Positions 44,293 to 56,998 of a stretch of 64,000 nt of DNA are shown here, piece by piece; position 1 is the first letter of the stretch, and every line of letters starts with the position of its first letter. The notes beneath the pieces are model-generated. The model did no database searches, had not been told where the DNA came from, and was given only the letters and a program-made list of their open reading frames with translations. Position numbers and translations under genes: made by a program. Source of the stretch: Ascochyta rabiei (taxonomy: Eukaryota > Ascomycota > Dothideomycetes > Pleosporales > Didymellaceae); contig NC_082415.1 in assembly GCF_004011695.2 (NCBI RefSeq), forward strand, positions 1,488,001 to 1,552,000, given 5' to 3'.

Positions 44293-45943
44293 CGTATCAC
44301 CGCCAACACGGGATTCCATCCTTCGAGCAAGAGACTAGACAATCTTCGCCCGCGAACAATGCGCGTAAGGACGATGGCCGTTGCGTCGACACGCGACACG
44401 TAAGTATGGAGTTAATGAGCGGCCTTGGATTGGACGGTAGGTAGGCACGGGGTGGAGGCTTCGGCGAGCGCGGGGTGATTTCCGCGCTATGACCACCATT
44501 CCCCACGGCTTCCTCTCCACCTCTCTTGCACTTATTCAAGGCCGACAATACAAGGCGTCGCAGACTGGAATGACGATAAGCGCTTTATCAACGTCTGCCG
44601 GTGAGGTCCGTTGAAAATCCCTATCAGCTAATCTCACGACGCGGAAGGAACAGCGAACAGGCGTATACCGCCATTGGCATTCAGCAATGTGTAGGACGAA
44701 AGAACAGTTCCGAAATAGAGCTCAAGTTGGCGGCTCGTTCAGAGCTATGCTTCTTATTTTGTAGCTAAAATCTCCACACAAGGGTAAATAGACAAACATC
44801 TCAAGTCTTACACAGCAGCTTCAGTACGAAATTAACTATTGGATCCCTACACCATGGTCTCTCAGAATGTGACGGTCGCTGGAAACTACAAAGATCTGGG
44901 CCAAGCACAAGATTCAATACAAATTCAATTTCGGTATCCTAAGTCACGTGATGTCACTTTCACCGAGCTTCGCGCTTTGTGTCGCTGCATGGGCATGCTC
45001 ATCCATTGGTTGTGGATGGCGCAGCTACTCAACTTTCAAATTTCACATTGCGATGTCTTGCTGCTATTCAACCATGTAGCTTTACTTCACATCGTCACCA
45101 CCAATCTACGCACCACATTTGGTCTAAATATTTCAGGAGAAAGCCGGAATTTAGGGAACATTCATTCAGCTGCAAATCGGCTGCAGTAACATCATTTCTG
45201 TTCCATCTCTATTTCTCTTGTAACGACATCATTTACCATCCAAACGTCAAGCCTTCTAGCTCGGCCACACCTCACATCCAATGACTCTGTCCCTTTACTG
45301 TATCTGTCACGTCAAACGCAAGAATCGTTTTCCGGGTGTCGAACAGCTTCCTTGGTAGTAGTTCTATCTTCAATCTCTCCAGTTGTCTTGTCTCCCCGCT
45401 GTCCTCCTCTCATGCACTTGCAACAATCTCGAGACCTACCGTGGGACGTGCGTTTACACTTTGCGTCGCAACCGACCACCGCGACCGCCTTCTCTTCTCT
45501 TTTAACATCGCCGCACCGGACATGACGTCAATCGTCGAGATTTACAGCGAGAACGCGATGGGTATGAACTGCGCCGACTAGCTGAGTTGGGAGGTATGAG
45601 CCTATCAAAGCTATTGCAGATGTTGAGATTGGATGCGGTTGTAATGAGTGTCATGCGGTGTGGGAGGCGTGGCAAAAGGCTGTTCTTCAAGGGAAGGTTT
45701 GTCGGTGTCAGTCTGGAGTGGAATGCGCCTCTCGTCGATGATTTACCCTTCTCAATTGCGGTTTGCCTGAAAATGGATCAAGTACATTCAAAGGTTATTT
45801 TGGCTTGCTCTCCTCAAAATCGATGATAAGATTGTGTTTCATTATAACGTATATTGGTATATCGAACATGTTACGGATGAAAAATGATGGATACATCGTA
45901 GGATGTATGCTTAGAAGAGCAGTGTCCAATGAGCCGACTGGTT
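44293..45943. other. Intergenic
   Basis: Upstream region of the Zn2Cys6 gene and 3-prime side of the aminopeptidase gene. Short frames around 45336-45826 have no recognisable product and conflict between strands. Confidence 0.45.
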
Positions 45944-48648
45944 TCATGCCAGCCAGTCGCGATCGTCCGTGTGGTTGCTTGCTCGTCGCTGTTCCCGTTG
46001 TTGGGTGCTGCGATCTCTGATGATCGTGGTTACTTGCGACTCCAACGCAGCGTGCCTCTGCTTACTGAATACAGTGGGTGTCACCGCATTTAGCGGGGTG
46101 TGCTGGTCTGTTGCATACATGCATACTGGCTCCGCAACATACTGGCCAAGTGCAACATTTTGACATTGTTTGGTGAGCTCCTCTACGAGAGAATGATTGA
46201 TGTCATCTTGAGGAATTGCTTTCTCTCTCAAGTATGTCGGATATGTGCTTTGTTGTGGTGCTAGGTCTGATGTGGGAGTACAATCGTGCGGGATTTGTGA
46301 GATCGTCAGATGACGAACGTCTTTGAAATGCGGCATTGTGTCTGGTATCTTTCGTGTGTTGTCTGCCGTTTCAGTACCCCCCGTTTCGTGAGCTGGTGAC
46401 AGTTCGCACAGTACTGGCATGCTGAGAATTGGGCTTGGATCTTGCTTCTGCGGTAGAGAAGAGCTTTTCGCAGCTAGAGCTAAGTTTTCTCGAAGCCTCC
46501 TGAGAGTTTGGGCAAGTATTGTACAATTGGTGCAGTGTGACAGTCCTGGCGTTTGGAATGGAAAGGCACAGCTGTCACCAATGAACACATGCTTGACATC
46601 GCAAGAGAAGGAGCCACAGACCGTCACTGGCTTTCCGTGGTTGAGTTGGGGGACTTCTAGAGGCGGAGAGCGCTGGTTGGATTCGCGCCAATGCTGGACG
46701 CGTTCATCAGTCGTCATGCAGCGTTTGAAGCCAAGCGAGGTATTGCGGCGGTCCTTATCGCTGAAATGTCTTTGCTTAGGCTGGCAGGGCATAGTTGCTG
46801 CTCGATCTTTCGCTCTAAGAGCTTGTGGTGTGGCTTGGAGTGGAAAACCCGGTGCACGAAATAGATGCGGCTCGCTCGCACCTGTGGGAGTAACTGCTGC
46901 AGTTCGTCTGACAGTGTTCGAAACCGAGCTGACTCCTCGAATGATGTCGAACATCCTATCGCCTTTGGGTGCTGTAGTCAGGTTTTCATAGCCTCTTGAA
47001 GTGATGAGAATGTCGTCTTCGATTCGAACCCCTCCAACAGGTAGGTAACCCTGAAGAACCTTCTGGTTGATGAACCGTGAGTGTATTGGGGATGGTAAGT
47101 AAAACTGTTGTAGCGCATAAACGGAAAAGTATCTAGCACGGTCAGTTGACACGTCTCAGGTAGAACGACCAGACACGATACTCACATCCCAGGTTCAACT
47201 GTCACTACCATACCCTCTTCAAGTTGGCTGCTTTGCGTGTCTGTAGGTGCATGACAAAGGGCAAGATCATAAACCGGCATATGGAAATTCTCAGGGAAGA
47301 GCGAGGGTGCCTAGATGGAATCAGTTTACACAATGCCAGAAAGCAATCGAGATCACTACCTGTTCGAACACTGCCTTGCCTCCTCTGACACTCATCAGTT
47401 CAGCCTGTCCGACATCATGGACTTCTAGTCCAACATGATGACCCAGACCGTGCGGGAAGAATGCTCGACTTGTGCCTGCCTTATAGATCTCTTCCCTGGT
47501 GCCATTGTGCAGGATGCCAAGCTTGAGAAGCCCGTCAATTGCAATCTGATGCGCTAGGATGTGAAGATCCAGATACCGTACACCAGGTGCTAAGCGTTCG
47601 ATACAGCTCTCTTGCATGCGTTCGACCAGCTTGTAGATGTTCCTTGCTTCCTTGCTCGGCCAAGACTCGGTGAGTGGAAATGTGCGTGTTATGTCGCTTG
47701 CGTATAGCCCATACTCGCATCCAGCATCAAGACACATGAGTTGACGATCTTCAAAATCCTCGTTGTTTGCATCATAATGTAGAGTTCCTGCGTTTGAACC
47801 AGAAGCGGCTATGGGATCATATGCTTGCTGTTTCGCCTGATGCGAAATACATACATCCATGAATAAGCCTTCAACTTGCGCTTCATTTTTGAACTTCAGA
47901 ATGTTGGCGAGAACCTTCCGATGCGCTTCTGAACTGATGTCATTGGCTTTGCGAATAAGGCTAATCTCATGGCCATCCTTAATCATGCGCGCCGCGTTCA
48001 TTGCAGGCCGTAGAGAGTCCGAGTCGATGATTGCACGGAGCCCAGGAATCCGTGGAAGCTGGCCGTCGTGTAGCACGTAGATATCGTTCCCGAGTCCGCC
48101 GTAATAGTTGCTCCAGTCCTTGATGACATCGCCCAGCTCGTCAACATAATAAACTTCATCAATGTCGTACCTTTCAACAGCTTCAGCGAGGGTCGAGCCG
48201 CGTCCGTTCCAGATGACGCGCTTGGGATCAATCCGGGGTATAAACAGAGACAAGATATCATGTTGGATGTCGTAAGTCATGTGGCACGACGGCTCATTGC
48301 ATCTTCTGACTATTAGCAAACTCGATCCTATAGATTGAGTCTACGCACCCAGTGAGATAGTAGAAGTATCGTCGCTGCCGGAATGGCGCAGGCATGTCGC
48401 TGTCCTCGTTGTTCTTCGCCGGCTGGCCGGCCAGGTAGATCAAACCCTCATCAATACCCAACTTCTCCTGCACACGACGAGCATGTTGCCTTGCTATGAT
48501 GTCCACATCAGTGGACTGTAGTGTGCGTACCTGTGCCCTACTCACCCGGATATTTCTCGAGCGGACCGTCCGCGTCCAGATGAACCCAGTACTCTTTTGC
48601 GTCCATGCTCAACCTCTCAGCAAGATCCATTCCATCAAGAGCCTCCAT
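45944..48648 (-). CDS. Xaa-Pro aminopeptidase (M24B) with long C-terminal extension
   Basis: Exons 48546-48648, 48349-48493, 47360-48305, 47186-47310 and 45944-47132 (835 aa). The enzyme removes N-terminal residues preceding Pro using two metal ions. Residues 1-180 are the AMP_N domain ([25 protein letters not shown]). The pita-bread catalytic domain shows metal ligands Asp/Asp (LDAGCEYG with SDITRTFP), His ([12 protein letters not shown]), Glu (TVEPGIYF) and Glu ([12 protein letters not shown]), all present. The peptidase core ends near residue 515 after ENLTTAPKG; about 320 further residues (Ser/Pro/Cys-rich, disordered) have no match I recognise, whereas usual fungal members are about 450-500 aa. 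An in-frame upstream ATG at 48774 would add MLKRCASAHRFCLAARHN..., a possible mitochondrial presequence. Confidence 0.88.
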
Positions 48649-50177
48649 TTTAACGCCGGCGCAAATGGCTCCAGATGTTGGCAGAGTGTCAGAATGTTGT
48701 TGAGCGGCGTACAAGCAGATATTATGGCGCGCCGCAAGGCAGAACCGGTGAGCGCTAGCGCAACGCTTCAGCACCGGTCAACCGATGGATCGATCGGGCA
48801 GCAAAGGCCACCATCTTCAAAACCACAACTGTTCGTATTACAGAACTCTATCAGCATCTGCGACGGCGGTCCTATCGTCAGATTCTAAGTCCGGTGATGA
48901 AGATGGTGGAAGAGAGCATTCAGCTCTTCTGACCACATCTTTCGCGACCATGCTGTCCTGACGACCCCGCGGCGCATGACTCACAATTGTACCACTGGGT
49001 GACCGACCATGCAACGACCAACGTTCTGTACACATCCGCTCCAACACGCATACGCGCGACTTGAACATTTCGTGCGGCAAGGGCTATCGTGTTTGGATCA
49101 GCGCAGGCAGAAGAGAAGAAAGGGACATACGGTGGCTTGCCTAAGAACAATCTGATTGGTCGGTGAAAACCGGTGAAGATGCGCGGAGGAGCACGACCAG
49201 GAATGGAAGAAGCCGGATTTTGATCTCGTGCTTACGGGTACTTCAAGACTGCCAGCTATCACTGACTCCCATCTCTGGTCAACACGGTGATACCACGCGT
49301 ACGATGACGGAGCTGGAAAACTTTTAGGTCTTACTAGGACCTGATTCTGACTACGCGTAACCTCTTTATACGCATTTGAGAATTTACGCAAATGGATTCT
49401 ATCAATTTCAAGGTGCAGGAAGGACTACCATGTACCGGCACAGATAAAACTTGGGGGTCACTGCATCATACGTGAAGGACGTCCAAGGCCCGAGAGACAG
49501 CGCTCCTAACTTGCTTCGTATCGAGTGACGGCGTTGATGGAGAAGCTAGAGCTTCAGTTCATACTCGGGATCCTACTTGCAGCCATTGTGGCTACACTGT
49601 CTCCTATGTGCGTCTCGTGCACAGCGCGTGCTACGATTTAAAGCTCTCGACTGTACCACGTTCCTGACTTTAGGTACGCTTGGCACCAGGTATTGGACCT
49701 TCACATCTTCTCCCCATCAACTCGTGTTTTTCCTTGCGCAGGCTTTGCGCAAGGCGTGCATGGTAACGATTTACAGCATTGCCGTGAGCGCGGATAGAAA
49801 GTTTCACGCAGGACTACATCAGTGCACGCTCACCAGTGTTCTCCACCTACTTTTTGTTTGCGCCTGATACCTTTTAAACAGAGAGAAAACCCTTCTGCCA
49901 CGTGCGGTATGTTTCTCCAGCAGGCAGATTTGGAGCAATTGATAGCGTTCACAAGTGGCACCTCGGTATCAGAGGTCACTCGATGCATGGCGGTGCCAAT
50001 GACAGCGAGCGTACATGAAAATTTTCGATGTTCCCTATCTAATATGAGTTTGTCCTGATTCGTGGAGCGGGAGAAGGCAATGATATAACGTGAGAAATTG
50101 CAAGCATGACAAAGAAGGAAGTGGAAAGCGTTCATATGATAAATCTAGGGCACACACCTATCACTTACGGACACGAA
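48649..50177. other. Intergenic
   Basis: Promoter side of the aminopeptidase and 3-prime side of the F-box gene. No frame here shows a domain; nothing else recognised. Confidence 0.5.
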
Positions 50178-51692
50178 TTACTCATCATCGTCCTCTTCTT
50201 CATCTTCTTCTACCTCCTCGTCCTCATCAATATACATATCTTCATCGTCATCCGAGTTGCTTGCCTCACTGTGCATATCCACCTCAGGCGACCACTGCAC
50301 TATGACATCTTGTGCAAGACTTTCAATGAACTTCCCCATTTGCTTTCCCGGGTATTCTCGCATCATTTCAGACCGTTCTTTGCCATCAACAACAACTTTA
50401 GTCGTGAACTCGACACTATAGTGGTTCTGAGAGAGCGCGCCGACCTTCAAATAGTTCAGCTCGAGCCCAGACACATTAGCCAGACCCTTGAAGAACTGTG
50501 CCCAAATATTGGGCTTCAGGTTGTAGGGCCCGGCTGGTCCTGCATCGAGTGTCATACGCCAGAGACTGAGACGCTCGAGCGTGGGGGCAAATTTGGAAAG
50601 TACCGCAAGCAGGGTGTCTCTGTTAACGGCTAGCTGTCCAAGTTCCAGGGCTTCGAGGTGAGGTAGGGCCACAGGCGAGGGCTCTTCTATCGTGATATGC
50701 GTAGGGCTTGGAGGCTTGAGCGCAGAGGGTGGGAGTAAGGCAAGCCATTTCATGAACTCTACGTTGTCGTGAACTTGAAATTTCTGGAAGTTCAAGCGCA
50801 GATGCTTCAAGTTTGGTGCACAGCTCAGGAAGTGGCGAAGAGACCGGCCAGCGGTCTTGCCTACGGACAGTCCTCCACTGTGTGTATGGTGCGAATTTGC
50901 CATGTCGGACAGGTTGAGCGTTAGGAATAGCGCCTTGAGATTCTGCAGCACCGGTTGAACCGCCGGAAACATGAAGTTGGCGAGATGGAAAGCGCTATCC
51001 GGCAGTCCTGCTGGTTGCTGGCGCAGAAGCACCTCGAGGCGTGGTGCTGCTTGCCTGGCAACACCTAGGGAGTAAAGGAGAATAGAGAAGACGTGCGATA
51101 CGAATCGCGACTGCAAACCTGTTCCACGATAGGACTCGCGAAGCCGAACACCGGTATCTTGATAGACCGTAGTAGCACCCCACGAATTCCAGTAGGTACC
51201 ATCTCGTTCACGTTTGGCACAAAAGTCGCGAACGTCGACTGTTTCCAGGTTGATTAAACCTTTGAAGGCCTCAGTCAGCATCTCGCGGTCGATGGCGTTG
51301 TTCAGCAAGGCTTGTTGATCGGCATAGCCCTGCATATAGCTGTAACGTTTTAGTCGTCAGTCGTCCTCACAAACAGCTCGCAAGCAAACGCACCTACTAC
51401 ACGCATCGCCGTCCCTGAAGCTGATCGGTAGGTCGTCGTATACGTTGGTGGCGATGATGAGATGCTTCAGCTTCTTTGAAAGGCTGGCATGTCGTGAGAT
51501 GTCAAGGAGTACCTGAAGACTCGGCTGAGTGAGCATGAACTGCTTCTTGATGAAGAACTCCTGAGAAAACCATTCGTAGAGTGATTTCTCGGTTTGTTTG
51601 CAAGTGAGGCGGAGAGCTGCGAGATCGGGCGTCGACACAAACGAGGAGACGTAGACCAACAGCTCAAGTGGGAGAGATAGTAGGGTCGCCAT
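50178..51692 (-). CDS. F-box protein
   Basis: Exons 51394-51692 and 50178-51339 (486 aa); donor GTGCGT, acceptor TTACAG. The F-box lies at the N-terminus (MATLLSLPLELLVYVSSFVS, then LAALRLTCKQTEKSLYEWF) and would link Skp1 in an SCF ubiquitin ligase. Middle part has leucine-rich-repeat-like spacing (LKHLRLNFQKF; LEALELGQLAV; LERLSLWRMTL), suggesting substrate recognition by a degenerate LRR. The C-terminus is a very acidic tail of Asp/Glu (about 25 residues). An in-frame ATG 28 codons upstream exists but would put the F-box further from the end; I prefer 51692. Divergent from the PARP gene. Confidence 0.88.
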
Positions 51693-51958
51693 TGTTACAG
51701 ATGAGAAGAGTTCACACGCAGTTTTATGAGTTTCGTCCTCCAGGCAAAAGCGTGACACCGCGCCTTCCCAGGACATTAGCGTGTCGCACTAGTCCTGTTC
51801 GAGCGTTGCTGCCTGCACTGCCTGAATCTAACGTTAGGCCACCTATCGCGCTCAAGCTGTGATCTCATTTCAAACTACCTGCATAAGAGCCGCAAGCCTT
51901 CGGTTAAGTTGCATGCAATCATCTCGTCCACCCAATCCAGTCGTTTCTATCCGCAGCA
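51693..51958. promoter_or_regulatory. Short divergent promoter between F-box and PARP genes
   Basis: Only 266 bases separate the two start codons, so both 5-prime UTRs and both promoters must fit here. No TATA-like or palindromic site stands out. Co-regulation is inference. Confidence 0.55.
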
Positions 51959-54151
51959 ATGGCTCGCAGAGCTGCTCAGAAGCAGGTCCAGGCTGCGCCG
52001 CTTGATGGCTACCTCGTCGCTACTTCCGGACGCTTTCAAGGAACGAATCAATCTGCTCTCCAAGACCGCATCCTCGATCTGGGAGGAGACATCGCGTCCA
52101 AAGTCACAACCGATACCAGTGTTCTGATTGCCACTGACAAAGACTTCGAAGCAAAGTCGATAAAGGTTGCCGCTGCGATTAGCAACGGTATTCCAATCGT
52201 CACGATCGGCTGGCTTGAGGAGACCGAATCATCAAACGTCAAAGCAGATGAAGCGCAATACTCAATCGGCACGCCAATTGCATTGAAGCAGACCTCGAAT
52301 CTCGCTCCCCCTCCTGCTGCAGCCAATGGAAAGAAACGCGCAGCTTCACCAACCGCCTCGCCTCCGCCAAGTCAAACTGCTTCTCAATCAAAGAAGCGTA
52401 AGACACTTGAGAAGAAGTCCAAGAACGAGAATGCCAAGGTTGGAGATGGCCAGAACGCAAAGTCGAAAAAGATTGCAGTCTCCGTCGATGAATACTGCAC
52501 ACTACCCACTTACGAGGTGTACATTGACAACGACGGTCTCGTTTGGGACGCGGCTTTGAACCAGACCAACGCTTCTGCCAACAACAACAAATTCTATAAA
52601 GTCCAAGCAAGTATTCCAATGATGAGCCTACGATGTTGGCTAATGTCGAGCAGTTGCTACGAGATCCCAAGGGCACGGACTTTCACACTTGGACCCGATG
52701 GGGACGGGTTGGTGAGAGAGGCCAATCTGCCATGTTAGGTGCTGGTTCCCTCTCTGATGCTGTTGAGCAGTTCGAGAAGAAGTTCAAGGGAAAATCTGGC
52801 CTCAGATGGGAGGACCGTGGCGAGGATCCTAAGAACGGCAAATGTCAGTGCCATTACTATGATTACATTCCTCTCTACTGACCCACTTCACAGACGCATA
52901 CGTGGAGAAAAACTACAATCCCGACTCTGATGACGATGGTGACGACGACGGAGAGAAAGACACTGCCAATGGAGCAACTGGCGATGCGAAAGACGACAGT
53001 GATAGGCCAACTGCCCAGTCCAAGCTAACCAAGCCGGTCCAGAACCTGATGGCACTTATCTTCAACCAACAATACTTCCAAGACACCATGAGAGAGATGA
53101 ATTATGATGCCGATAAGATGCCGTTAGGTAAACTTAGCAAAGGCACCATCAGTCGCGGTTTTCAGACACTGAAGGACCTTGCTGCAATCATCGACAACCC
53201 TACTACATCTTGGGAATTGGAAGCTCTTTCCAATCGATACTACTCACTCATCCCTCATGCCTTTGGACGCAATCGTCCGCCGGTCATCCACAACAACGTG
53301 CTCCTTAAGAAGGAGATCGATCTACTTGAGAGTCTGTCTGACATGAAGGAGGCTGCCGATATGCTCAAGAATAGCCTGAAGGACGACAGCGACCTCAATC
53401 GTCTGGACCGTCAGTTCCAGACCCTGGGTATGAATGAGATGGAGGTGCTTAATCCCAAGAGTTCGGAGTTCGTTGAACTGTCGGACTATCTTACGAAAAC
53501 AAAGGGGGCGACGCACAACGTTAAGTATGCTGTGCAAGACATCTTCCGCATTCAACGCAAGGGCGAGTTCGAGCGTTTTGACAAGAGTCCTTACGCAAAG
53601 TTCTCTGGCAATCGTCGACTGCTCTGGCACGGTTCTCGCGTTACCAACTTTGCTGGTATCTTGGGTCAAGGTCTGCGCATTGCGCCTCCTGAAGCTCCCG
53701 CAACTGGATACATGTTCGGCAAAGGTATCTACCTCGCAGATATGTCAAGTAAATCGGCGAACTACTGCTTCCACTTCCAATCCGGCGGCACTGCTTTGCT
53801 CTTGCTCTGTGAAGCAGAGCTCGGCGACCCAGTGCATGAGCTTACGAATGCTTCGTACACTGCAGGTGAAGACGCCAAAGCGAAGGGCTTGTGCAGTACC
53901 TGGGGTAAGGGTCGGGTCGGACCAAACCAATGGAAAGATGCAGGATGCGTCCACTCCTCATTGGCAGGTACCATGATGGTGAGTTGTGTGTTGGAGTTAC
54001 GCGAAGATTGGTACTGACTTGTTTCCAGCCTGATGTTGCAACCGATCCTGGCGACACTAACGTGCAGGGAGCATACCTCCAGTACAACGAGTACATCGCC
54101 TACGATGTCGCCCAAGTGCGTCTACGATACCTTCTTCGCGTTCGCATGTAA
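51959..54151 (+). CDS. prpA: Poly(ADP-ribose) polymerase, BRCT-WGR-PARP type
   Basis: Exons 51959-52606, 52654-52843, 52894-53978 and 54029-54151 (681 aa). Uses NAD+ to add ADP-ribose chains in DNA-damage response. BRCT at about 12-105 (GRFQGTNQSALQDRILDLGG; PIVTIGWLEE), a basic Lys-rich linker with nuclear-signal patches (KKRKTLEKKSK), WGR at about 180-275 (FYKVQ-LLRDPKGTDFHTWTRWGRVGE), the helical regulatory domain (about 320-450) and the catalytic domain. The H-Y-E triad is complete: His in LLWHGSR (about 525), Tyr in GKGIYLAD (about 557), Glu in YNEYI (about 662). No zinc fingers, as in the Aspergillus PrpA/Neurospora NPO type. Intron 1 is a GC-AG intron (GCAAGT...GAGCAG); the WGR sequence fits only that splice. 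Confidence 0.94.
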
Positions 54152-54456
54152 AGAATACTCGTACTGTCGTAGTCACTACATCATCATCGTCATATAAGGC
54201 CTCTCTTCGATTGCATGTGCGGCGTCTATCTTCGGCTTCTTGCAATTACGCTTTGGGTTTTATCCATGGCGTCTCGTTTTCTTCTTCTTTTATCCCGGTT
54301 CATGGATGGAAAAAAGCGTTTCAAACGGCGCAGGTGCAGCATGTTGCTCCGCAGTTCCTTCAAATGTTCACTGGAAGATGACAACTGTAACATTGTGTAC
54401 AGTAGCGCCTCTACCCGTTTCGCCAATGAAGTAACGCCATTCCAAATAGAGCTTTC
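54152..54456. other. Convergent 3-prime region
   Basis: 305 bases between the stops of the PARP gene (plus) and the Zn2Cys6 gene (minus). Frames here have no recognisable product. Confidence 0.5.
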
Positions 54457-55945
54457 TTAAAAGAGAGCAAGTTCGAGGTCCATCTCTCTAGTGACGTTGT
54501 CCAAGGACTTGGTTCCGTCGCCAGCCCATAACGTTTCCAGCACGGCAACAACGGCTCTGTAGTACGGATAGTCGCTGAGGGAGTCATTTGCCAGCGAAAC
54601 AATGCACTCTAGGATGAATGCATGGGACCCTGCCGTCAGCATCGCCGGCTGCGACCCAACAGCGACCAATGGAAAGAGAAGTGCTTCAGTGGCCACGAAG
54701 GTGCTCACGTCCATCCTCATTCGTAGGTCACGCAACAGGGTTAGGAGGTGCCTCCCGATGGAGTTATATGATTCAATTCCCAGATTGCTGGGTAGACCAT
54801 GATCCAGACGATACTGCCTGATCATGATCAACCCAGCATACTGTGCTGCTTCCCAAATTCTGCACGTGGCAGGCTCACCAAGCTCGACAGGCCATTGCAG
54901 TAAACGCTCTTCGATGTCGTGGTCCATCGGCGAGGCTAACAAATCGATCAGGCTGCAAGGCAATCCGGTTACTTGTTCAATACCAGTCTGGCCCATACAA
55001 TGGTTGTGCCACATATCCAAACGCTTAGTCCGGCGTCCAAGGCTGTGAGTCGGCAAATCTAAAACACCTATTAGGCTAGCCAATTCCTCCGAATCTTCGG
55101 TGGACAATTGAACCGATTGCCTTTGGTGGAATAAACTAGCGATACCATTCAGATGGATGCTGAACGGCATAGCTCGATTCATCTATACTATATCAGCAAC
55201 CAATCAGGATCATAAGTATCGATTGGCCTTAGCTTACGCTGATCGAGCAAAGCAAGATCCCGGCATAAGGCGTCATCTCTTCCTTGAAGCAAATGGGGTC
55301 CGAAAGCGCTTGTCGAAATGCTTTAATGCTTCGACCGTAGTATTCGTCGGCATGCTGAGCATGTTTGGGGTCGAAAGTGATCTGGTAGGTCAGACTGTTT
55401 AACAGCATTAATTTCGATTGCGCGCAGTGACCAAGGTTTTCACGAAATCGTCCTGGGTCAGGTATGCTTTCGACAGCGGGCTTAGAGAAGAGGGTTAGGG
55501 CGCCCCAATCAGCGACTGTCTCGCGTTCAGTTGACAAGGCTCAATCATGATGAATGCTGAGCTTACAGTCATACAGCACTTCTCTCTCGAACTCTGTGAG
55601 GGATGCATATATATCGCAGCCCAAGTATCCGAGTAACAGCTGATCCTTTTCACTCTCATCCCCTCGCGTACCATCCGAACATGACATTGGTGCACTGTGG
55701 GCCTCGGATTTACACTCCACGGAATTCGGCTTTGTCTTCCTCAAGGATGCATGGCGAAAAGTGACACTGGGCTGCCCCCGGAACGCCCACTTCAGCCGTA
55801 CGCCGTACCCTTCACAAGCGAGCCCCAAACTCCGACATGCTTGACAGAGTGGTCGTGTCTCGTCGCACTTTTTCCGACGTGCGCGGCAGATCCAGCAGCC
55901 AGTTCGTGTGCGCTTTACCCCGGCTTTTAATTGTGGTGTAGACAT
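54457..55945 (-). CDS. Zn(II)2Cys6 transcription factor
   Basis: Exons 55567-55945, 55238-55515 and 54457-55182 (460 aa). The zinc cluster is at residues 16-45: [20 protein letters not shown] with C-x2-C-x6-C-x6-C-x2-C-x6-C spacing. After a linker, a helical domain of the fungal-specific factor type follows ([63 protein letters not shown]). Both introns have GTAAGC donors. Divergent from the GH76 gene at 56999 across about 1 kb, which could hint at shared control, but nothing in the sequence shows it. Target unknown. Confidence 0.88.
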
Positions 55946-56998
55946 GATATAGAAGTGTGGCTGATGACTGGGCGCGGCTGGTGCTTGGAGGAGTGTTTGA
56001 CGATCCCTTTCACGCTAATTTGGTGCGAAATGCTGCCGAAGCCGTGGGGTTCGACGACACGAACGGCGAACTGTTCGAGAATGCACGACGTTAGAATGGC
56101 GTTTCCTACGTCGTCTCTTGGGTGCTAAATTACCAGTGATCTCCAAAGCAGCCCTGTGTGCATCGCAGACCACCGATGCCCGCGCCCGCCAGTAGACGCT
56201 GGTCCCTCGGCTTCGCGCAATACAGGCTCTCGTGTCTCAATCCCATTCTGTACGGCAAGTACGCGGTCAAAGTCCGTCACAGCCCTAGTTCTTCAAGCAC
56301 TTTCGCGATTTGACCTTACCAGATCTGCGACTCATACCCACATGCGACCTTCCCTGAGCTCTTGGCGCCAAGCGCCATCCAAGCGCGCCAACGCTGACTT
56401 CGGACTTGGTCTTACATTATTACGCACGCATCCCAGGCTTTAGCTGCTGCTGCGCAAGCTGCCTTGGTATTTCTCTGCTGGATGATGATGTCTTTCAGAA
56501 CCCAAACGTCAGACCCGCCGGACTCCGCGAAATAGCACAGTAGCCTACCGGTGGCACCCTTCCTGGGGTTGTGCGTATTCGCATACCGACACAAAGCCTC
56601 GGCTGCGCCTCGTTTACACGAGCACCGACCGCAATGTTGATTGAGATGAGACGGCTGTACATCAGGGGACAAACAGTCGCCAAGTTCGCCCTCAATCTCG
56701 TAGCCACTTGTTGCCTGGTTCCATATGATATGGGGGCTTCCAAGAGGCGCACAGTCGCCCAGCAGCCGCTGGGGCTCAGCGCGGTTACTTGGCTCCAAGC
56801 AAAGGGGTTTCATAACATCACGACCTGCGCACCTGTATCCTTGAACTTGTAGTCTCACCGTTTGTTCTTCGACCTCACCCCACCCTTTGCCTTGGATTCT
56901 ACCACGTCGCTCGCTCAACCAGTTGCCCGAGGCACATTCGCTACGCATGCCAGCCCTCAATCTCTCTGTTCATTTTGTGTAATACCCGACAATCCGCA
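55946..56998. other. Divergent intergenic region
   Basis: Between the Zn2Cys6 gene and the GH76 gene; must hold both promoters. No supported gene. Confidence 0.5.

Noticed and set aside
47005..47040. tRNA-like GATTCGAACCCC on the plus strand
   Set aside because: It is the coding sequence of the metal-ligand block GGVRIEDD in the aminopeptidase on the minus strand.
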